Assembly: GCA_033239525.1 (NCBI GenBank)
Contig: BSYO01000016.1
Location: forward strand, 5,405,045 to 5,469,044
Length of the DNA: 64,000 nucleotides
Direction: 5' to 3'
Source: Nepenthes gracilis
Taxonomy: Eukaryota; Streptophyta; Magnoliopsida; Caryophyllales; Nepenthaceae
Program-made: the position numbers and the translations under genes
Part shown: positions 24,407 to 37,281 of the stretch, in pieces
How positions within the stretch are numbered: the stretch's first letter is position 1
Layout of the letters: each line of letters begins with the position of its first letter
The notes under the pieces: generated by a model
What the model saw: the letters and a program-made list of their open reading frames with translations, nothing else
Told to the model about the DNA's origin: nothing
Database searches by the model: none

Positions 24407-24502
24407 AGTTGTTGAAGGATAACCCTAACAACTTGTAATTAACTTCTCTACTGTTGTTGATGCGTTCTATGAAAACAGATTAATATTTAAGGCCATAAGA
24501 AA

Positions 24503-24508
24503 AATAAA
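24503..24508 (+). terminator. NAC poly(A) signal
   Basis: AATAAA 97 bp after the NAC stop codon, the first canonical signal in the 3' region. Confidence 0.6.
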
Positions 24509-25196
24509 GCAATGCTGTAATCATTTGCCAAGATGGCAATGGAAAAGCAAATTTGCAAATATTATCTCAGTTTATTCATATTGAATTTGAGATAATTTTA
24601 TTTTATGCTTGAAAAATTCAGCCAATTTCCTTCTATTGAATATGAAAAATAAAATAACACAAACAAAAATTAAAATATTTATGAATTAATTATACATGAA
24701 TCATTGACAAGATAGATTATAAATCAAAAACGAAGTTTAGTATCTGTATTTTTTTCATAACCTAAATTTCTTCCATATTTGTGATCATGGTACGATTTCA
24801 CTACATGATGATAACGTTTATGGAAAGCATCTATAAATAGATGATAATTATTATATTCCTTTATCTAATCTGTTCTGTTATGTGTCAATGCAAATATATT
24901 TGTTTTCTTGATGGTTCTTCTGGATCAAGAAATGCTGATTTGCTTATTTGTTCAGTAATCCTTGGGTATACAATCTGTTATTGTTATGGTCTTTTTGACA
25001 GCTTGGGTATTTAGCCTATCTATCTAATTGAGAAATTTTCAAATGGGTTAGCTGATGGGATTCAGGGCTACATAATGGACTAGATGACATTTACAGATGA
25101 AATAAGATTGAGTTGGACCAGGAGCTAATTGTTGTTATCTGAATATTTTGCTCATTATAATGTCTAATGAGACTAATATTATAAGTTGAAGTAGGT
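24509..25196. other. Spacer between NAC gene and copia element
   Basis: AT-rich, with no gene or repeat structure recognised. Confidence 0.5.
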
Positions 25197-25457
25197 AGTT
25201 GAAAAAGGTAATTTGTAATTACTCATAGGTAGTTTAAAGGTCATGAGTTAAGGAAGTAGGTGGCATGGAAATTTATCATGGGTAGTTCGATGTTTTTTAA
25301 TGTATTATCATTATTAACCCAGGCCTTTTTATTTTCTTTTCTTCTTCTATATATTGTAGTGCATTTTTCTTTTAATGATGTAAGAAGAAAAACTACTTCT
25401 ATTCTATCAGTCCATTTGTCTTTAATAAATTATTTAGTTGTTTTGTTAAGATTAACA
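25197..25457 (+). repeat. Copia 5' LTR
   Basis: About 260 bp, from AGTTGAAAAAGGTAATTTG (terminal TGTTG changed) to AGATTAACA. It is collinear with 47222-47476, sharing TAATTTGTAATTACTCAT, AGGTCATGAGTTAAGGAAG and TTCTTCTATATATTGTAGTG. Confidence 0.9.
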
Positions 25458-25461
25458 AATT

Positions 25462-25474
25462 TGGTATCATAGAC
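25462..25474 (+). other. Copia primer-binding site
   Basis: TGGTATCATAGAC four bases after the LTR; the initiator-Met tRNA PBS of plant elements is TGGTATCAGAGC. It marks the LTR as 5' and fixes the plus orientation. Confidence 0.8.
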
Positions 25475-25639
25475 ATCATCCATAATATAATGTATGGCAT
25501 CCAACACATTTTTTCAATGCACTATACATCGTGTTTTAATTTTTGATGAAGAACATTATAATTATTTAAAACTCTCAAATTAAAATAATTTTTATTTCAT
25601 AAGATTTGTAAAATATTATTGAGATTGGATACGAAGAGT

Positions 25640-26661
25640 GGCTCTTACTGGGAGTAGTGTAGCTTAGATTGATTAGATGAAAAATAACTATAAATATAAT
25701 ATAAAGTTAAATGCTACCACATTGAGAGTAATTGAACAAAGTGTGAGTATATAATATATACCAAAATTTTTCGGTTTAAAAAGGCTAAATAAGTTTGAGC
25801 AGTTATCAAAAATGAATTCAAAAGCTCAGAGAGAATAACTTTCATCAAATTACAAAATTTTGTAGAGAAAGTTTGATAATCTCTCAATGAAAGATAGGGA
25901 GAAAATTAGAGAATTGTTCGTTAAAGTGGCAAAAATTGTTTATTATGTCAAAAGTCGTGTGATTCTATTTTCACAAAGAAAATTGTTAAAAAAAATTCTT
26001 AAAAGTCTACACAAAAATTTAAGCATATAGTTACTGTCATTAAAATAAATAAGAATATGTCTCAACTTACTATGCATGAATAAGTGGGACTCACTCGAAA
26101 TCCAAAAACAGAGTCAATAAGTGGTCTAATCAGTCAGTGGAACAAGTTTTTCAAACTATAATGAAGCTCTCCAAATCTTTATTTCATTAGATAAAGTATG
26201 AATCTATGAAAGGCAATATCTAACAAGTTGATTCGCTTGGTAGAGGTTGACCACAATAAAACCCTATAAAGTTTAAGGCCCAAGCAAGGGAAAAAGGAAG
26301 AAAAAATTTTCATTTATAAAACCCTAGTTCCTCTACTCACAGCTGTTTGATTTGCAAGAAGGCTAATTATGAGGCCAAATATTGTTTCTTCAAATATACT
26401 TGGTGCAAAATATCCAATCATATAAAGAGTAATTGCTAGTACAAGGTAGGGAGACAATTCAAATAATCCATCAATAAATTTTGCTACCAATGGTAACATA
26501 GAATAAATGTTCTTCTCCGATAATTCACCTTAATGTGATATCAAATGCATATGGTATCTGGATAGTGGCTATATCAACTATGAGACTAATCAGAAGCAAA
26601 TCTTTCAAAAGATTGATGATATTTACTCATCTAAAGTTGACCTAGGAAATGGAAAGCAGGT

Positions 26662-26704
<43 letters not shown>

Positions 26705-26851
26705 TAAGTAAGTAACAGGTTGATATTAAGGAAAGGGAGTTGTCTCAATTTACAATGAAGGTAATGACATTTAAATTTGTGATATTTTCTATTTTTGCAG
26801 AATCATCTAATATTTGCTAAGTGTCGATTAGTTATTAAAAAGGATTATATA
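25640..26851 (+). pseudogene. Copia gag and protease remnant
   Basis: Gag (capsid-like protein) text runs from about 25640 with multiple frame breaks. A zinc knuckle is seen at 26344-26385 as CLICKKANYEAKYC, where the expected H is Y, a CAT-to-TAT change. The protease follows: WYLDSG at about 26552, holding the DSG active-site triad, then VDLGNGKQVD; after a 48-bp insertion the text resumes toward an LLSV-like end at 26810-26850. The frame then stops dead at a LINE poly(T) tract and resumes at 31441. Confidence 0.8.
26668..26715 (-). mobile_element. Micro-LINE insertion with TA tail
   Basis: 48 bp made of an AT dinucleotide tract plus TAGTAAGTAAGTAA, which reads TTACTTACTTACTA on the minus strand, the LINE 3' terminus. 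It is flanked by CAGGTTGATAT at 26657-26667 and 26716-26726. It interrupts copia protease text, which is collinear once it is removed. Confidence 0.75.
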
Positions 26852-29800
26852 TTTTTTTTTGGTAAATAAGTAATATTTATATTAAAAAATTTATAAAAAA
26901 AACTAAATTCTATCCCAAGTGTTTTGTGAACTAGGGTATAGAATATAGAGGTTAGGGTATTTCCCAAACTCTAAAATATATCGTGTAAATGATACACAAA
27001 AGGACCAGAAGAAATTGGCAAAATGGTATACTCCAGTAAAAATTGTGCACAAAGGGAGCATTATATGCAATCCTATAATTTCAGCGTCGTCGGCTTATAT
27101 CCTCGTCCTCAGCCATTCAATATTGACCTTGGCCATAGTGGCACCATGTGCGTAAGCACTGCTAATCTTCATCGTCGGTCTTTGCCATCTCAGCATGTAG
27201 CCCTCGGATGGTAGCACTTTGCATTGCCTTCGTTAATGGTGTCCTCGGTAACAATCATAGCCCTCGGTTTTTTACTACTCCCACGACCATAATCAGCATA
27301 TTAGCAGTTCAAAGTCCTCAACCCAAAGCATGTTGCGACAATGGCTAAAAACAATTGCCCATAGTCATTTAAACGAAGTCCTCGGCCAATTGTGATCCTC
27401 AGACGAAAGCTCCTGTAGACGGGAACTCATCCTCGACCTAACCTGCAGACAAACAAGTCCTCGGCCTCTAGCGACATTACCTCCATCCAACTAACCCACC
27501 ATCAATTCCAACCGGTCATCAATTATCCAACCATTCGATACTCAATCCACTCCAACTTCAATAGGCAACACCCAAAGGCACTGTCAACCCAACATAGAAG
27601 CTCATACCATCAAACCTCCGCCCAAAATAATCCACACCACCCAACGCAGGGGCCTCCTATAAGCTCCGACCATGCCTTTCTTGATGGGAAAGGTTCCAAC
27701 GGTCTCTATTATATTTGAAACTGCTATCTCTCTTGGGTATTGAAAGGTCCAATTTGTGGCGCGCAGTATCTATAATCTGATTTACTAGCTGTGCATCAGT
27801 GTTACTGTTAGAATTGTTGAAAATCCATTGGTTTCGCTCCCTCCAAATAAAGTAAATTGAAGCAACCAATGTAAGACAGAAGGAGAGGGCTTTGGAATTA
27901 TTTCCTTTCCATCTGTTGATTGCCCATAGGATGTTCGAATTCAAGTCATTGTATGGCTACTGCATCCCAACCTTTTGGCGCATCTTCCTCCAAACTGCTT
28001 CTGTGAATTTACAATTAAAGAAGATGTGATTGTGATTTTCTACCTCTGCTTTATAGAAGGGGCATTTATCCGATATATTGGTGAATCTGCTGATGCGGTT
28101 CAGCGTACTTAGATGACGACGTACACATAGCCAAAGAATAAAGGCATGAGCAAAGATGTTGTGAGGTTCCCAAACTAGCGATGCCCATGCCACCTTTCCC
28201 TTGGAACCTAGAAAGAGGTCATACGCTAAATGGATCGAAAAACTACCATTTTGGTCAAACTCTAGCTAATCGTGTCCAGTTTATCCGAATTTGGCTTATA
28301 ATCAGGCATTTGTTCGATTATATTGTTCACCTATATATCTTTATCATTCGGTCACCTCCACTCACCGTTTCGAGTGATAACTTGGACCTTTGCATCAATG
28401 GGAATGCCTATGACAGCCGTCACCCTTACCTTAAATCTGTCACAAAGCAGACCTATCAGATGCCAATTGTTAAGCCATAGGTATGTCTGTGATCCATTTC
28501 CAATAATGTAGTGAGCGCAATGCCGCATTTCAGAACAAAGCTTCATAATCTTCTTCCAACTCCAAGAAGCAGAGTTTGGGACTTTAATAGTCCAGACACA
28601 ACGATCCTTTAACCAATATTTGTGAACCCAGGAAACCCATATGGACTCAGAATTATTGGTGATAATTCTCCATAGGAGTTGGCAGATAAGAGCTTTGTTT
28701 GATGCTTGCAAGTTTTTAATTACCAGACCACCATCTGTCTTAGGGGTGTAGACTCGTCTCATGCCACTTTGACTGAAGTCTTCCCATCAACGTTGCCATG
28801 CCATAGGAATCTCTGAATGATCTCTTCAATTTCCTTCAGGAGAGCTTTTAGGAGAATGAAGATAAATGCCTTGTAAAGATGAATAGACAACAAGATAGAG
28901 GTTATAAGCTGTAATTGCTAGGCAAATGAGAGCCATTTGTTCTTCTAGGATGCAACCCCTTTTCTTAATTCTGTCAATAAGGGGATGGCAGTCCTTGATT
29001 GTCAGTCGAGAGGTGATAAGCAGCACTCCCAAATATCTAACTGGTAGCCGCCCTTTTTTATATCCAAGGATGCTTATGATTTCATTAGCGTGGTTGGGAT
29101 TGCGTGTGCACACCAATAACTCACTCTTATCTTTGTTCGCCATAAGGCCAGATAAAATCTAAAATTCTTGAAGGCACTCATGCAAAATTTTGGCAAATAT
29201 GGGATTCGCCTTAGAAAAGACTAGTAGGTCGTCCGTAAATGCAAGTATCACCATTCGTGTGTCCCTACATTTCTAATGGAATTGGAATAACTCACTACGT
29301 TGAGCTTTCATCTCTATTATACCATTGAGGACTTTCATGGCCAAGACAAAGAGATATGGCGAGATGGGGTTACCCTGCCGCAGGCCTTAGGCACCTTTGA
29401 AAAAGCCAACCAATTTGCCATTAATGTTGATGGAGAACGACATTGTTGTAACACACTGCCGGATTTAGGTGATTATCTGGTTAGAAAAACCCATCAAATG
29501 AATGAAGTCCCAAGGAACAGAATCATATGCCTTCATCAAATCTACTTTCATGGCTCATTTGGGCTCTCCTTTGCCTGAATGATAACGATACAAAAGCTCC
29601 TAGGCTAATAGGATATTGTCATTAATTTGACGCCCAATAACAAATGTCGTCTGACATTTATCAACCACAATAGGCAGTGTACCTCAAATTCGGATGGCAA
29701 TAATCTTCGATATGATCTTGTAAATCACATTACAAAAAGAGATTGGCCGGTAAGAGGAAATTACCTTTGGGATAAGACTGATGATAATAGCGTTCACCTA

Positions 29801-31435
29801 TTTTAGGAGCTTCCCATTAGTGAAGAAATCTTGAAGAGCTTCCACCACCAAAGGGCCCACAATGTGCCATGATTCTGTGTAAAATTTTGATGAGAAGCCA
29901 TTGGGGCCTGGAGCTTTAGAGTCTCTGATGGAGAGGAGGGCCCTATGAATCTCTTTCTCGTGCATCGGGTTACAAAGAGCCTCTTTGACCAAAGGAGGGA
30001 GAGTGTGCTGAAAATACGGACGAAGCCTCTCCAATCCCACCATTATAGTGTCTCGGCTAGTTCCCAAAAGCCTCGTGAAATGGCCAATAATCAGCTTTTG
30101 AACGTCTTCCTTACTCTTGGTAATCTCTCTGTCATCTTTAGTATGAGAAAGGGTTTGGTTACTGTTAGATTTGACATTGATGGAGTTGAAAAATATCTCA
30201 AGCATTGATCCCCGTCCTTAAGCCAATAAATCTTAGCCTTTTGGTGTAAGAAATTAATTTTCTTAGCCATTACTCGAAGGTAATCTGCCTTACATGATCG
30301 TTCAACCTCACTAGATATACCTCCATTAGAAGGGTTGAGCTAAGCCCTTTGAACTTCCTCTAATGCTTTATGCGTTCTGGCCACTTCCTCGAAAACACTC
30401 CCAGCAGATGAGTTAAGATCTTTGAGGAGTTGTTTAGTGTTTTTCAACTTCACCATGAGTCTGAACATTGGAGAACTATTTCTATCCATCTTCTAAGCTT
30501 CACTAACAAGTTGGGAGAAATTGTGGGTGGCGGGTGAGAAAGTTGTTAAATAGGAACATGCCCTTCCTATTTTGATGTGTGTCCTCTGATTGCCGAAGAA
30601 AAGGAGAATGATTAGGTAATCTAGCTGGAAGGAAAGTGGCTTTATATTGGGTATAGCTAATGAGCCAATTGCCATTCACTAACACTCGATCAAGCTTCCT
30701 GTAGATACGGATAGATGCATCTTGGCCATTGTGCCTTGTGTAATAGAGCCCCTCATGGCAAACATCCACAAGATCACAATAAAAAAGGCAAGAGTTAAGG
30801 TCCATATTGTTGCGAGCATGCCGAATACCTCTTAATCCTACAGAAGCGCCCTTATGGCATTAAAGTCCCCAAGGGCTGCCCATGGCAGGTCATGGACTAG
30901 ATTACTCATTCTACAAATGTTGTCCCAAAGATCGCGCCTCTGGGATTCTGAGTTGGCACTGTAAATAATAGACGTTAGCCTTGCCTTTCTATCAGGACAA
31001 TAAGCAACTTTGCAGTGGATAGCTTGATCTTCCTTTGAGATAATATCCAAGTTGATTTGATCCAGATTCCAGCCAATCCAAATTCACCTAGTTGAGGTGT
31101 CAGAATAGTTCATATCCCACTTCCAAGAAGGCATAAAGTTACTGGCAATCATAGTGGCATTCCACTCTCTAACCTTTGTTTCAACCAAACCAACGACATC
31201 ACATCTGGACAACATAATAAACCGACGAGTTTCATGTCTCATGATCTTTCTATCCAGTCCTCACACATTCCAACAAGTTATACTAATAATGGGGAATGGA
31301 TGGAGTGGAGGGCTTTCTTTTCTCTCCTTTTTGTTTTTTATGAGCAGAGTTTGACTTCTGACTTTTATGAGGAGGCTCATCACTTGCTGCTAGATTAGAT
31401 GAAGAACTCCCATTCATTGGACCAAAAAAAAAAAA
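26852..31435 (-). mobile_element. LINE 1 (L1-type) inserted in copia
   Basis: 4.6-kb non-LTR retrotransposon on the minus strand, with its poly(A) tail as a T run at 26852-26860. Target-site duplication: AAAAAGGATTATATA at 26837-26851 and AAAAAGATCATATA at 31436-31449. It is 5' truncated near the ORF1/ORF2 border. The 3' untranslated part (about 26860-27650) includes a C-rich, loosely repetitive stretch at 27085-27600. The copia protease-integrase text is continuous across it. Confidence 0.92.
27657..31400 (-). pseudogene. LINE ORF2: endonuclease and reverse transcriptase
   Basis: ORF2 of plant L1 elements nicks the target and copies RNA into DNA there. On the minus strand: apurinic-type endonuclease (CWNVRGLDRK near 31260; VGLVETKV; ALGDFNAI near 30850; RKLDRVLVNGNW near 30680; NHSPF), then RT (SKAPGPNGFSSKF near 29900; the FADD-type site reads LAFTDDLLV near 29230-29260; LPVRYLGVLL near 29040), then a zinc-binding RVT domain (CPFYKAEVENHNHIFFNC near 28060; FIWRERNQWIFNN near 27840). 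At least six frame breaks make it a dead copy. No RNase H domain follows. Confidence 0.9.
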
Positions 31436-31440
31436 AAAAA

Positions 31441-32316
31441 GATCATATACTAATTCTTCAAGATGACAATTGTAGTGTTATCAATGAAAAGACTGACCAG
31501 TTGGTAATAATCATCGAGATGAATCCAAACAAATCGTCCCCTATTGATATCTAGAAGTTTTCGAATTTCACTTTAAGAAGTGAGCTTACAAATGAAGCTT
31601 TTCTTTGACATCTTCAATACTGCCATCTGAATTACAAAGTGTTCAATTTTCGCAATAGAAGCATCTGGTGGTTAGATTACCTTCAATTAAATCCGATCAT
31701 TCTATATGTATAGGATGTGTTTATAGAAAAATGCATAGGAGTCCATTTCTAAAAACATTCTGGCGTGCTCATGCTCCACTTGATATTATTCCCTCAGATA
31801 TTTGTGGTCCAACTTTATCCCTTAATAATAAGATATATTTCCTACTATTAATTAATGATTTTACTAGAATAATATGAATTTATTATCTTAGTAAAAAATC
31901 TAATGCTTTTTTTGTCTTCTTACATTTTTAAGCTCCTGTAGAGAGATAAAATGGACAACAAATAAATGCACTTAAAATTGATCACGGAGGAGAATTTATC
32001 TACACGCCTTTTTCTTACTTATTGCAAAGAGAAATGAATACAAAGGTTTTTTTTTTTTTTGATAAGTAAATAATTACATTAAAATTTAAATGAAAATACA
32101 AATGAATACAAAGGTAATTTACTATTAGTTAGACTACTTAACAAAATAGAATAATAGAAAGGAATAATCGAACTGTATTTGAAATGGTAAGAAATATGAT
32201 CGAAGTCAAATCACTTCCTAATAGTTTGTGGGTAGAAGTTATAAAAATTGCTATTTACATCCTTAATAGATTTACAACCAACGAAGTTTGAGACAACTCC
32301 ATTTAAAGCTTGTCAC
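31441..32316 (+). pseudogene. Copia integrase, N-terminal and core part
   Basis: Resumes the copia text after LINE 1. The zinc-binding part reads HLQYCHLNYK then CIGC; RKMHRSPF follows (31668-31877 open), with the core D in SDICGP near 31790 and the second D in KIDHGGEF near 31985. Stops and a 52-bp micro-insertion interrupt it. It breaks at 32316 after TPFKACH, where the Tekay-like element enters; text resumes at 43140. Confidence 0.87.
32048..32099 (-). mobile_element. Micro-LINE insertion (52 bp)
   Basis: A run of thirteen T then GATAAGTAAATAATTACATT and AT-rich sequence; on the minus strand it ends TTATTTACTTATC-poly(A). Perfect 16-bp duplication AAATGAATACAAAGGT at 32032-32047 and 32100-32115. 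The perfect TSD inside decayed copia text suggests a more recent event than its host. Confidence 0.88.
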
Positions 32317-34539
32317 TGTTATGAACTTGGACCGAATAGGTCAATACAAATAAATAACTAGATTCCGAATAACATATAAATAAATTTTAAATCGGGTGTG
32401 ATGTACCAGATAGAGCATGAGATTTTCGTCATTGAAATAACAATGACAGATAGATGCAAAAATCTATCACATGACCTCATTAGACAACTATCTAAATAAT
32501 ATAAATATAACCTACTCGAAACAGTTGTAAAAAGATAACCAAATAATAACAACTCATCCATATAATGAAATAAATCCATAAATACTCAATACACAATCTA
32601 AAAGCCTACATTCAGTTGATTCGAATATCTAAAGATAGCCGAAAATAAAATCCATAATAATCAAAATACAAACAACGTCATCTATATCTAAATAGATATA
32701 ATATTCGCTAGCAAATATGGTGCCATGTCAAATCTTATCCATCTCCTACAATATATCCAAGCCCTTTATTCTAAAGGCATTAAACAGAAAATGTAAATTT
32801 TAAATTCAATAAGTATCATATAGATATATAAAATGATAATGATGTCTAATAAATCAAAAGAAAGATTCATAAACAAATATTAAAAGTAGATAACAAATTC
32901 AAATCGTTGATATCAAAAATCAAATTATTAAATCTGAAACATAATCTAATATCAGAAGCCAATTGAAGTATTGTATTCAAATCGTATATCAAATCAGAAA
33001 TAATTATCTCGTAACGTATATAGAGTAGAAGTGATCTAGATGTCAAATCAAATAATCAGATATCCAATCAAATAATGATTTGGGATAGAATTGAATAGCA
33101 AAATAATCAGATCGCATGCACAATATATTATAAATCAAATCACTACCATAAACAAATAATACAAAGTTCAGATCAAAATATACAATCAAAATCAAATGTA
33201 TGAGACATAACGAATCTTATTTATTGGTAAAAACTAGCAAATCTCAAACCAAAATCCAAATCAAATTTCAAATATAAATCTATCTAGAAACACAAAATAT
33301 ATACTAAATTTGAGTATCAAATGTTTAAAGATTAACATGAGGAAGAGTTACACCTGACCCGATAATCGTAGGCCAAAGTAAAAGTAGTTTAGGTAAGCAC
33401 ATTAGATCACCTATGTACACTATCTCCCATAGGTAAGGTAGTTTACTATATTTTGTTATTCATTATTTTAAGTGTAATTCTTAAATTTAATAAATATATT
33501 ACGATATTCGAATATATTGTAAATTCTAATTAAATACTAGATAGAAGGGATGGGTCAATTACAAATAAAGCATTTTTTGTTAGCAAAAGAGAATTTTTAA
33601 TATTTAATAATAAATATCTTCCTATCGAGAGTTGGCCAAAATAATAGATAACAAATCAAAAATTAGTGACTAAAATCCCAACACATGTATGTGAAAATCT
33701 AATACCCAATGCAAGTTTTATGCTCATTTTTATATAGAAATATTCATATAAAAATATATAATATTAGATATTTTTTAAATTTTTATAAAATAGTAAAATC
33801 CTTCAAAAATCACAAAACATGAACAAAGTCTTCAAATCGACCAATAAATCATACATGCACAAAATGAATAGATAAGGTGTGTAAAAATAATATGCATATT
33901 ACTAAAATTTTAAACAGTAATCAAAATATATTAAATAATAAAACAGACCAAAAATAAGACTTACAGATACTTACCTAAATCTTATACTAAACAGATTTGA
34001 TAAAAAGATGCTACAAAGTGCTCAAACTCTTCTTCTCTCTCCTGCCAGACGCTCTCTCTCTCTCTCCTCTCTTCCTCCTACGCACACCTCCTCTCCTCCT
34101 CTCTCTCTCTCCCTTTTCTCTACCTCTTCTCTTGCGCGCTACTTCCTTCTTGTTCCCCCTCCTCTATCTCTCTTCTTCCTTCATCTCTCTCGCGTGCTAC
34201 TCTTCTTCTCCCCTCCCTCTCTCTTTCACTTTTTTTACTTTTTCCTATTTGCTTCTGCCGCACGTTCCTCCCCCTTCCCTTTATTATTATTATTATTATT
34301 TCTTATTTTCTTTTATTTTTATTATTCAACTGGCACTTGCGCGTCAACACAGGTGCGCCTTGGCACAAGCCCACTAGAATCAACACTTAGATGCCTCTTG
34401 GGCATGCTTCTAGTATTAGCTTTCCTGATACGAATATCTTTTATACTTTCATAATATTTAATTAATTTTTATTATATCTAAATTATTTAAAATTATAATT
34501 AATGACAAAATAATCCAAATGGGGATCTAGGGTATTACA
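32317..34539 (-). repeat. Tekay-like 3' LTR
   Basis: 2223 bp. On the minus strand it begins TGTAATACCCTAGATCC at 34539 and ends at TGTTATGAAC (plus) 32317. A pyrimidine-rich block at 34020-34280 and TTATTATTA at 34282-34300 match the right LTR. Open frames at 33997-34454 are translations of the pyrimidine block. Confidence 0.9.
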
Positions 34540-34559
34540 CTCTCCCATCCTTATAAAAA

Positions 34560-37264
34560 TTTTATTCTCAAAATTTACACATCTTAATCCTCAAATAGAT
34601 AGGGGCATAATCCCAGACTTCATCTTCGCGCCTCCATACCGCTACCTTAACGGAAAGTTCCTTCGAAAGTACTATAGCAAAAAGGAATCACTTTACTCCT
34701 CAACACTTGATCCTTTCTATCCCACAATCTAAACTAAAACCTCAACATAAAATAAATTTTTGCCAATCAGCGTTAGCCCAAACCCGACCACATTTGAAAG
34801 ATTACAAGCAAATCTACTCAATATACATACATAGAATACATCCTAACAATTTGCCAAACTTAGAGATAAGGCGGATCTATATGCCACCTCTCCAATCTAC
34901 TAAAAACCCTCAAAATTCCTTTCCTCAAGAACACTTTCAGAAGCATATGATCACCCATATCGAACCTCAAATCAAATTTCAAATTAGATCTCCTATTCCA
35001 ACTTCAAACTAGATCTTAAGACCAATGGGCCATTGGCCCACAAACTTCTACTGCTCTACTCTAATTGACTATTTGATTGTGAATTTACCATCATACAATA
35101 TTCCAACTTGATACCTAATTTCTTATGTGAACTTTCTAGAATCTTTGACACAACCTCAGATCACAATTAAAAACCTCAGAAATGGAATACCATGCAGCAC
35201 ACCATTTCGTTAATATATCGACGAGCCAACTTAACCCTCAAATATAACATCCAAATTGACAAGAAATGGGCTGACCCTGATAGCCAAACCACAATCACCT
35301 AAATAGCGTCCATATTTCTCGCTGCCTAAGCAACCCCGAAACAAAACCTATTAGAATATGCTCCTATTTCCAACTAGCAGTCAGCAAAGGGCACTAAAAA
35401 CCCTAGAGGCTTCTTCAATTTTCACCTATTGACAACTAATGCACAATGCCACAGAAACCACAATCTCACACCTTTCTTAGAAGTATCACAACACAACACA
35501 AATTCACTTGACCAATCAGGGATCTACCAAAATCGGTGCTGATATAAGTCTATTCTTTAATTCTTGAACACTTTTCTCACAAGCATCATTTTAATTAAAC
35601 ACCATTTGCTCGTGCATCAAGCGTGCCAATGACACTGCAATCCTTGATAAATTCTTAATAAATTTCCCATTATAACCCATTAGAACCACAAAACTCTACA
35701 CCCCCGCAACATTAGTCAGCCTTTCCAAATATGCAATGACTTCAATTTTCTCCGGATCGACAGATATATCACATTTAGAAATAATATAACCCCAAATAAT
35801 ACTTTCTCCAACTAAAACTTATATTTATTCAAATAACCACCTTTCTTTCGAGATCTAAATATAGCCGAAAGGTTAGATATATAATATCCATAAAAGATGC
35901 CGGCGCATTCGATAACCCAAATAGCACCGTCAAAATTCTTAGTGTCTGTACCGTGTCCTGAAAGCCGTCTAAGGCACATTATCCTACTTAATCCTCAATT
36001 AAGAACACCCCGAATACAGATCGATTTAAGAGAAAACTCTGAGTCCTTACAATTGATCAAACAATTCATTTATCATTGGAAGGGATTACTTATTTGATTC
36101 TTAATAATCTGCATATAACCCTATTAATTCATCTTTTTACACCAAAAAGTGCTCCATGTCGAAACATTTTGCCAGATCAAACCATTTTCAATGAACCTTG
36201 TAATTACTACCTCGATTCCTTTAATTCAGATGAGACCATTCTTTGTAGAGTCCTTAAAATTAGTGCAAATCTTGGCACAACCTCAATAGCGAACTTAATC
36301 TCTCGATTCGAAGATAATCCAGTCTAATCCTTTAGGAAGAAAAACATCTTTGACTTTACTTACAATCGGAATATCCTTAATGACTACAGAATGACTCCTA
36401 GACATGATCACATGTGCCAAATAAACTCGGCACCCATCCTTCGTCAAATTATTTGCATGCCAAAACCGAGATCAATCCCATTGTTTTCCTATTAATTCTT
36501 CCTTAACTTCAAAAGACTCAATCCTAGATACAAAATAGATCAATCCACACTAGCGAGGGAGCACGTCAACCTAATCATTCCTAGAATAACATCAGAGTTT
36601 GACATATCAAATAAATCAAATCTTCCAACTATTCATTTTTTCCATAACTGAGGGATCGGCTCTAGTATCATGAGCTTTAGCTGACAACACCCTATCAGGA
36701 ACCGCCTGACTCCTATCCGAACACTTGGGATTCAATCAACCTTTCGACATGTGACCCGTCTGATCACAGTTGAGGTAGGCCTCACTCAGATGGAAACAAG
36801 TTTGTCCCACATAAGTTTTTTTTCACAAAAACTTGTAGGCAGATCTTGGGAACTAGAACCTTGGAGGAGGAGATTTCACTTCAACTGACTTTTCTTTGTC
36901 TTATCCTCTAGACAGCAAACGAGATATCCAACGAGAGCCCTTACCCTTTGAGTTCTAACCCTGTTACTTTGATTTCTTCTAAAGAGATTTCTCTCGGAAC
37001 TACTCTTGCTCGATCAATAGGACCTAGTCCAGTACCTTACTATAAGTCTACAATCGAGGTGGCACTAATTGCGTTTGGATTAAATCTTAAAGTCATTGTA
37101 GAAATTTTTGGGCTCTCAAGACCTCATCCACAACCAAATGGGTAACAAACCGAGATAACTCTATGAACTGTGTGTCGTACTCAGCTACCATCCTGTTCCT
37201 TGTCGTAGCCTGTCAAATTTAGCTCATTTAATCTCCCGAATGCTCGATGGAAAGAACTTCTCTA
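34560..37264 (-). pseudogene. Tekay-like gag-pol remnant
   Basis: Minus-strand order with rough positions: gag text MVAEYDTQFIELSRFVTHLV (about 37180-37120); zinc knuckle CDQTGHMSKG (36745-36775); protease end SDVILGM (about 36590); RT connection GYIISKCDISVDPEKI (35740-35800), then RFIKN-like text to about 35560; RNase H around 35400-35550; integrase YINEMVCCMVFHF (about 35180-35220); tail DMGDHMLLKVFLRKG (about 34930-34960) and PYLFED (about 34590), the chromodomain-side end of Tekay-type elements. Stops are frequent in every part. Assignment to the Tekay/Del group rests on the tail and LTR border text. Confidence 0.82.
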
Positions 37265-37281
37265 GAAATATGTCCCATAAG

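Noticed and set aside
33997..34454. Open frames of 126-148 codons rich in Leu, Ser and Phe
   Set aside because: They translate a CT-rich block of the Tekay-like LTR; the same happens at 42664-43039 in the partner LTR.
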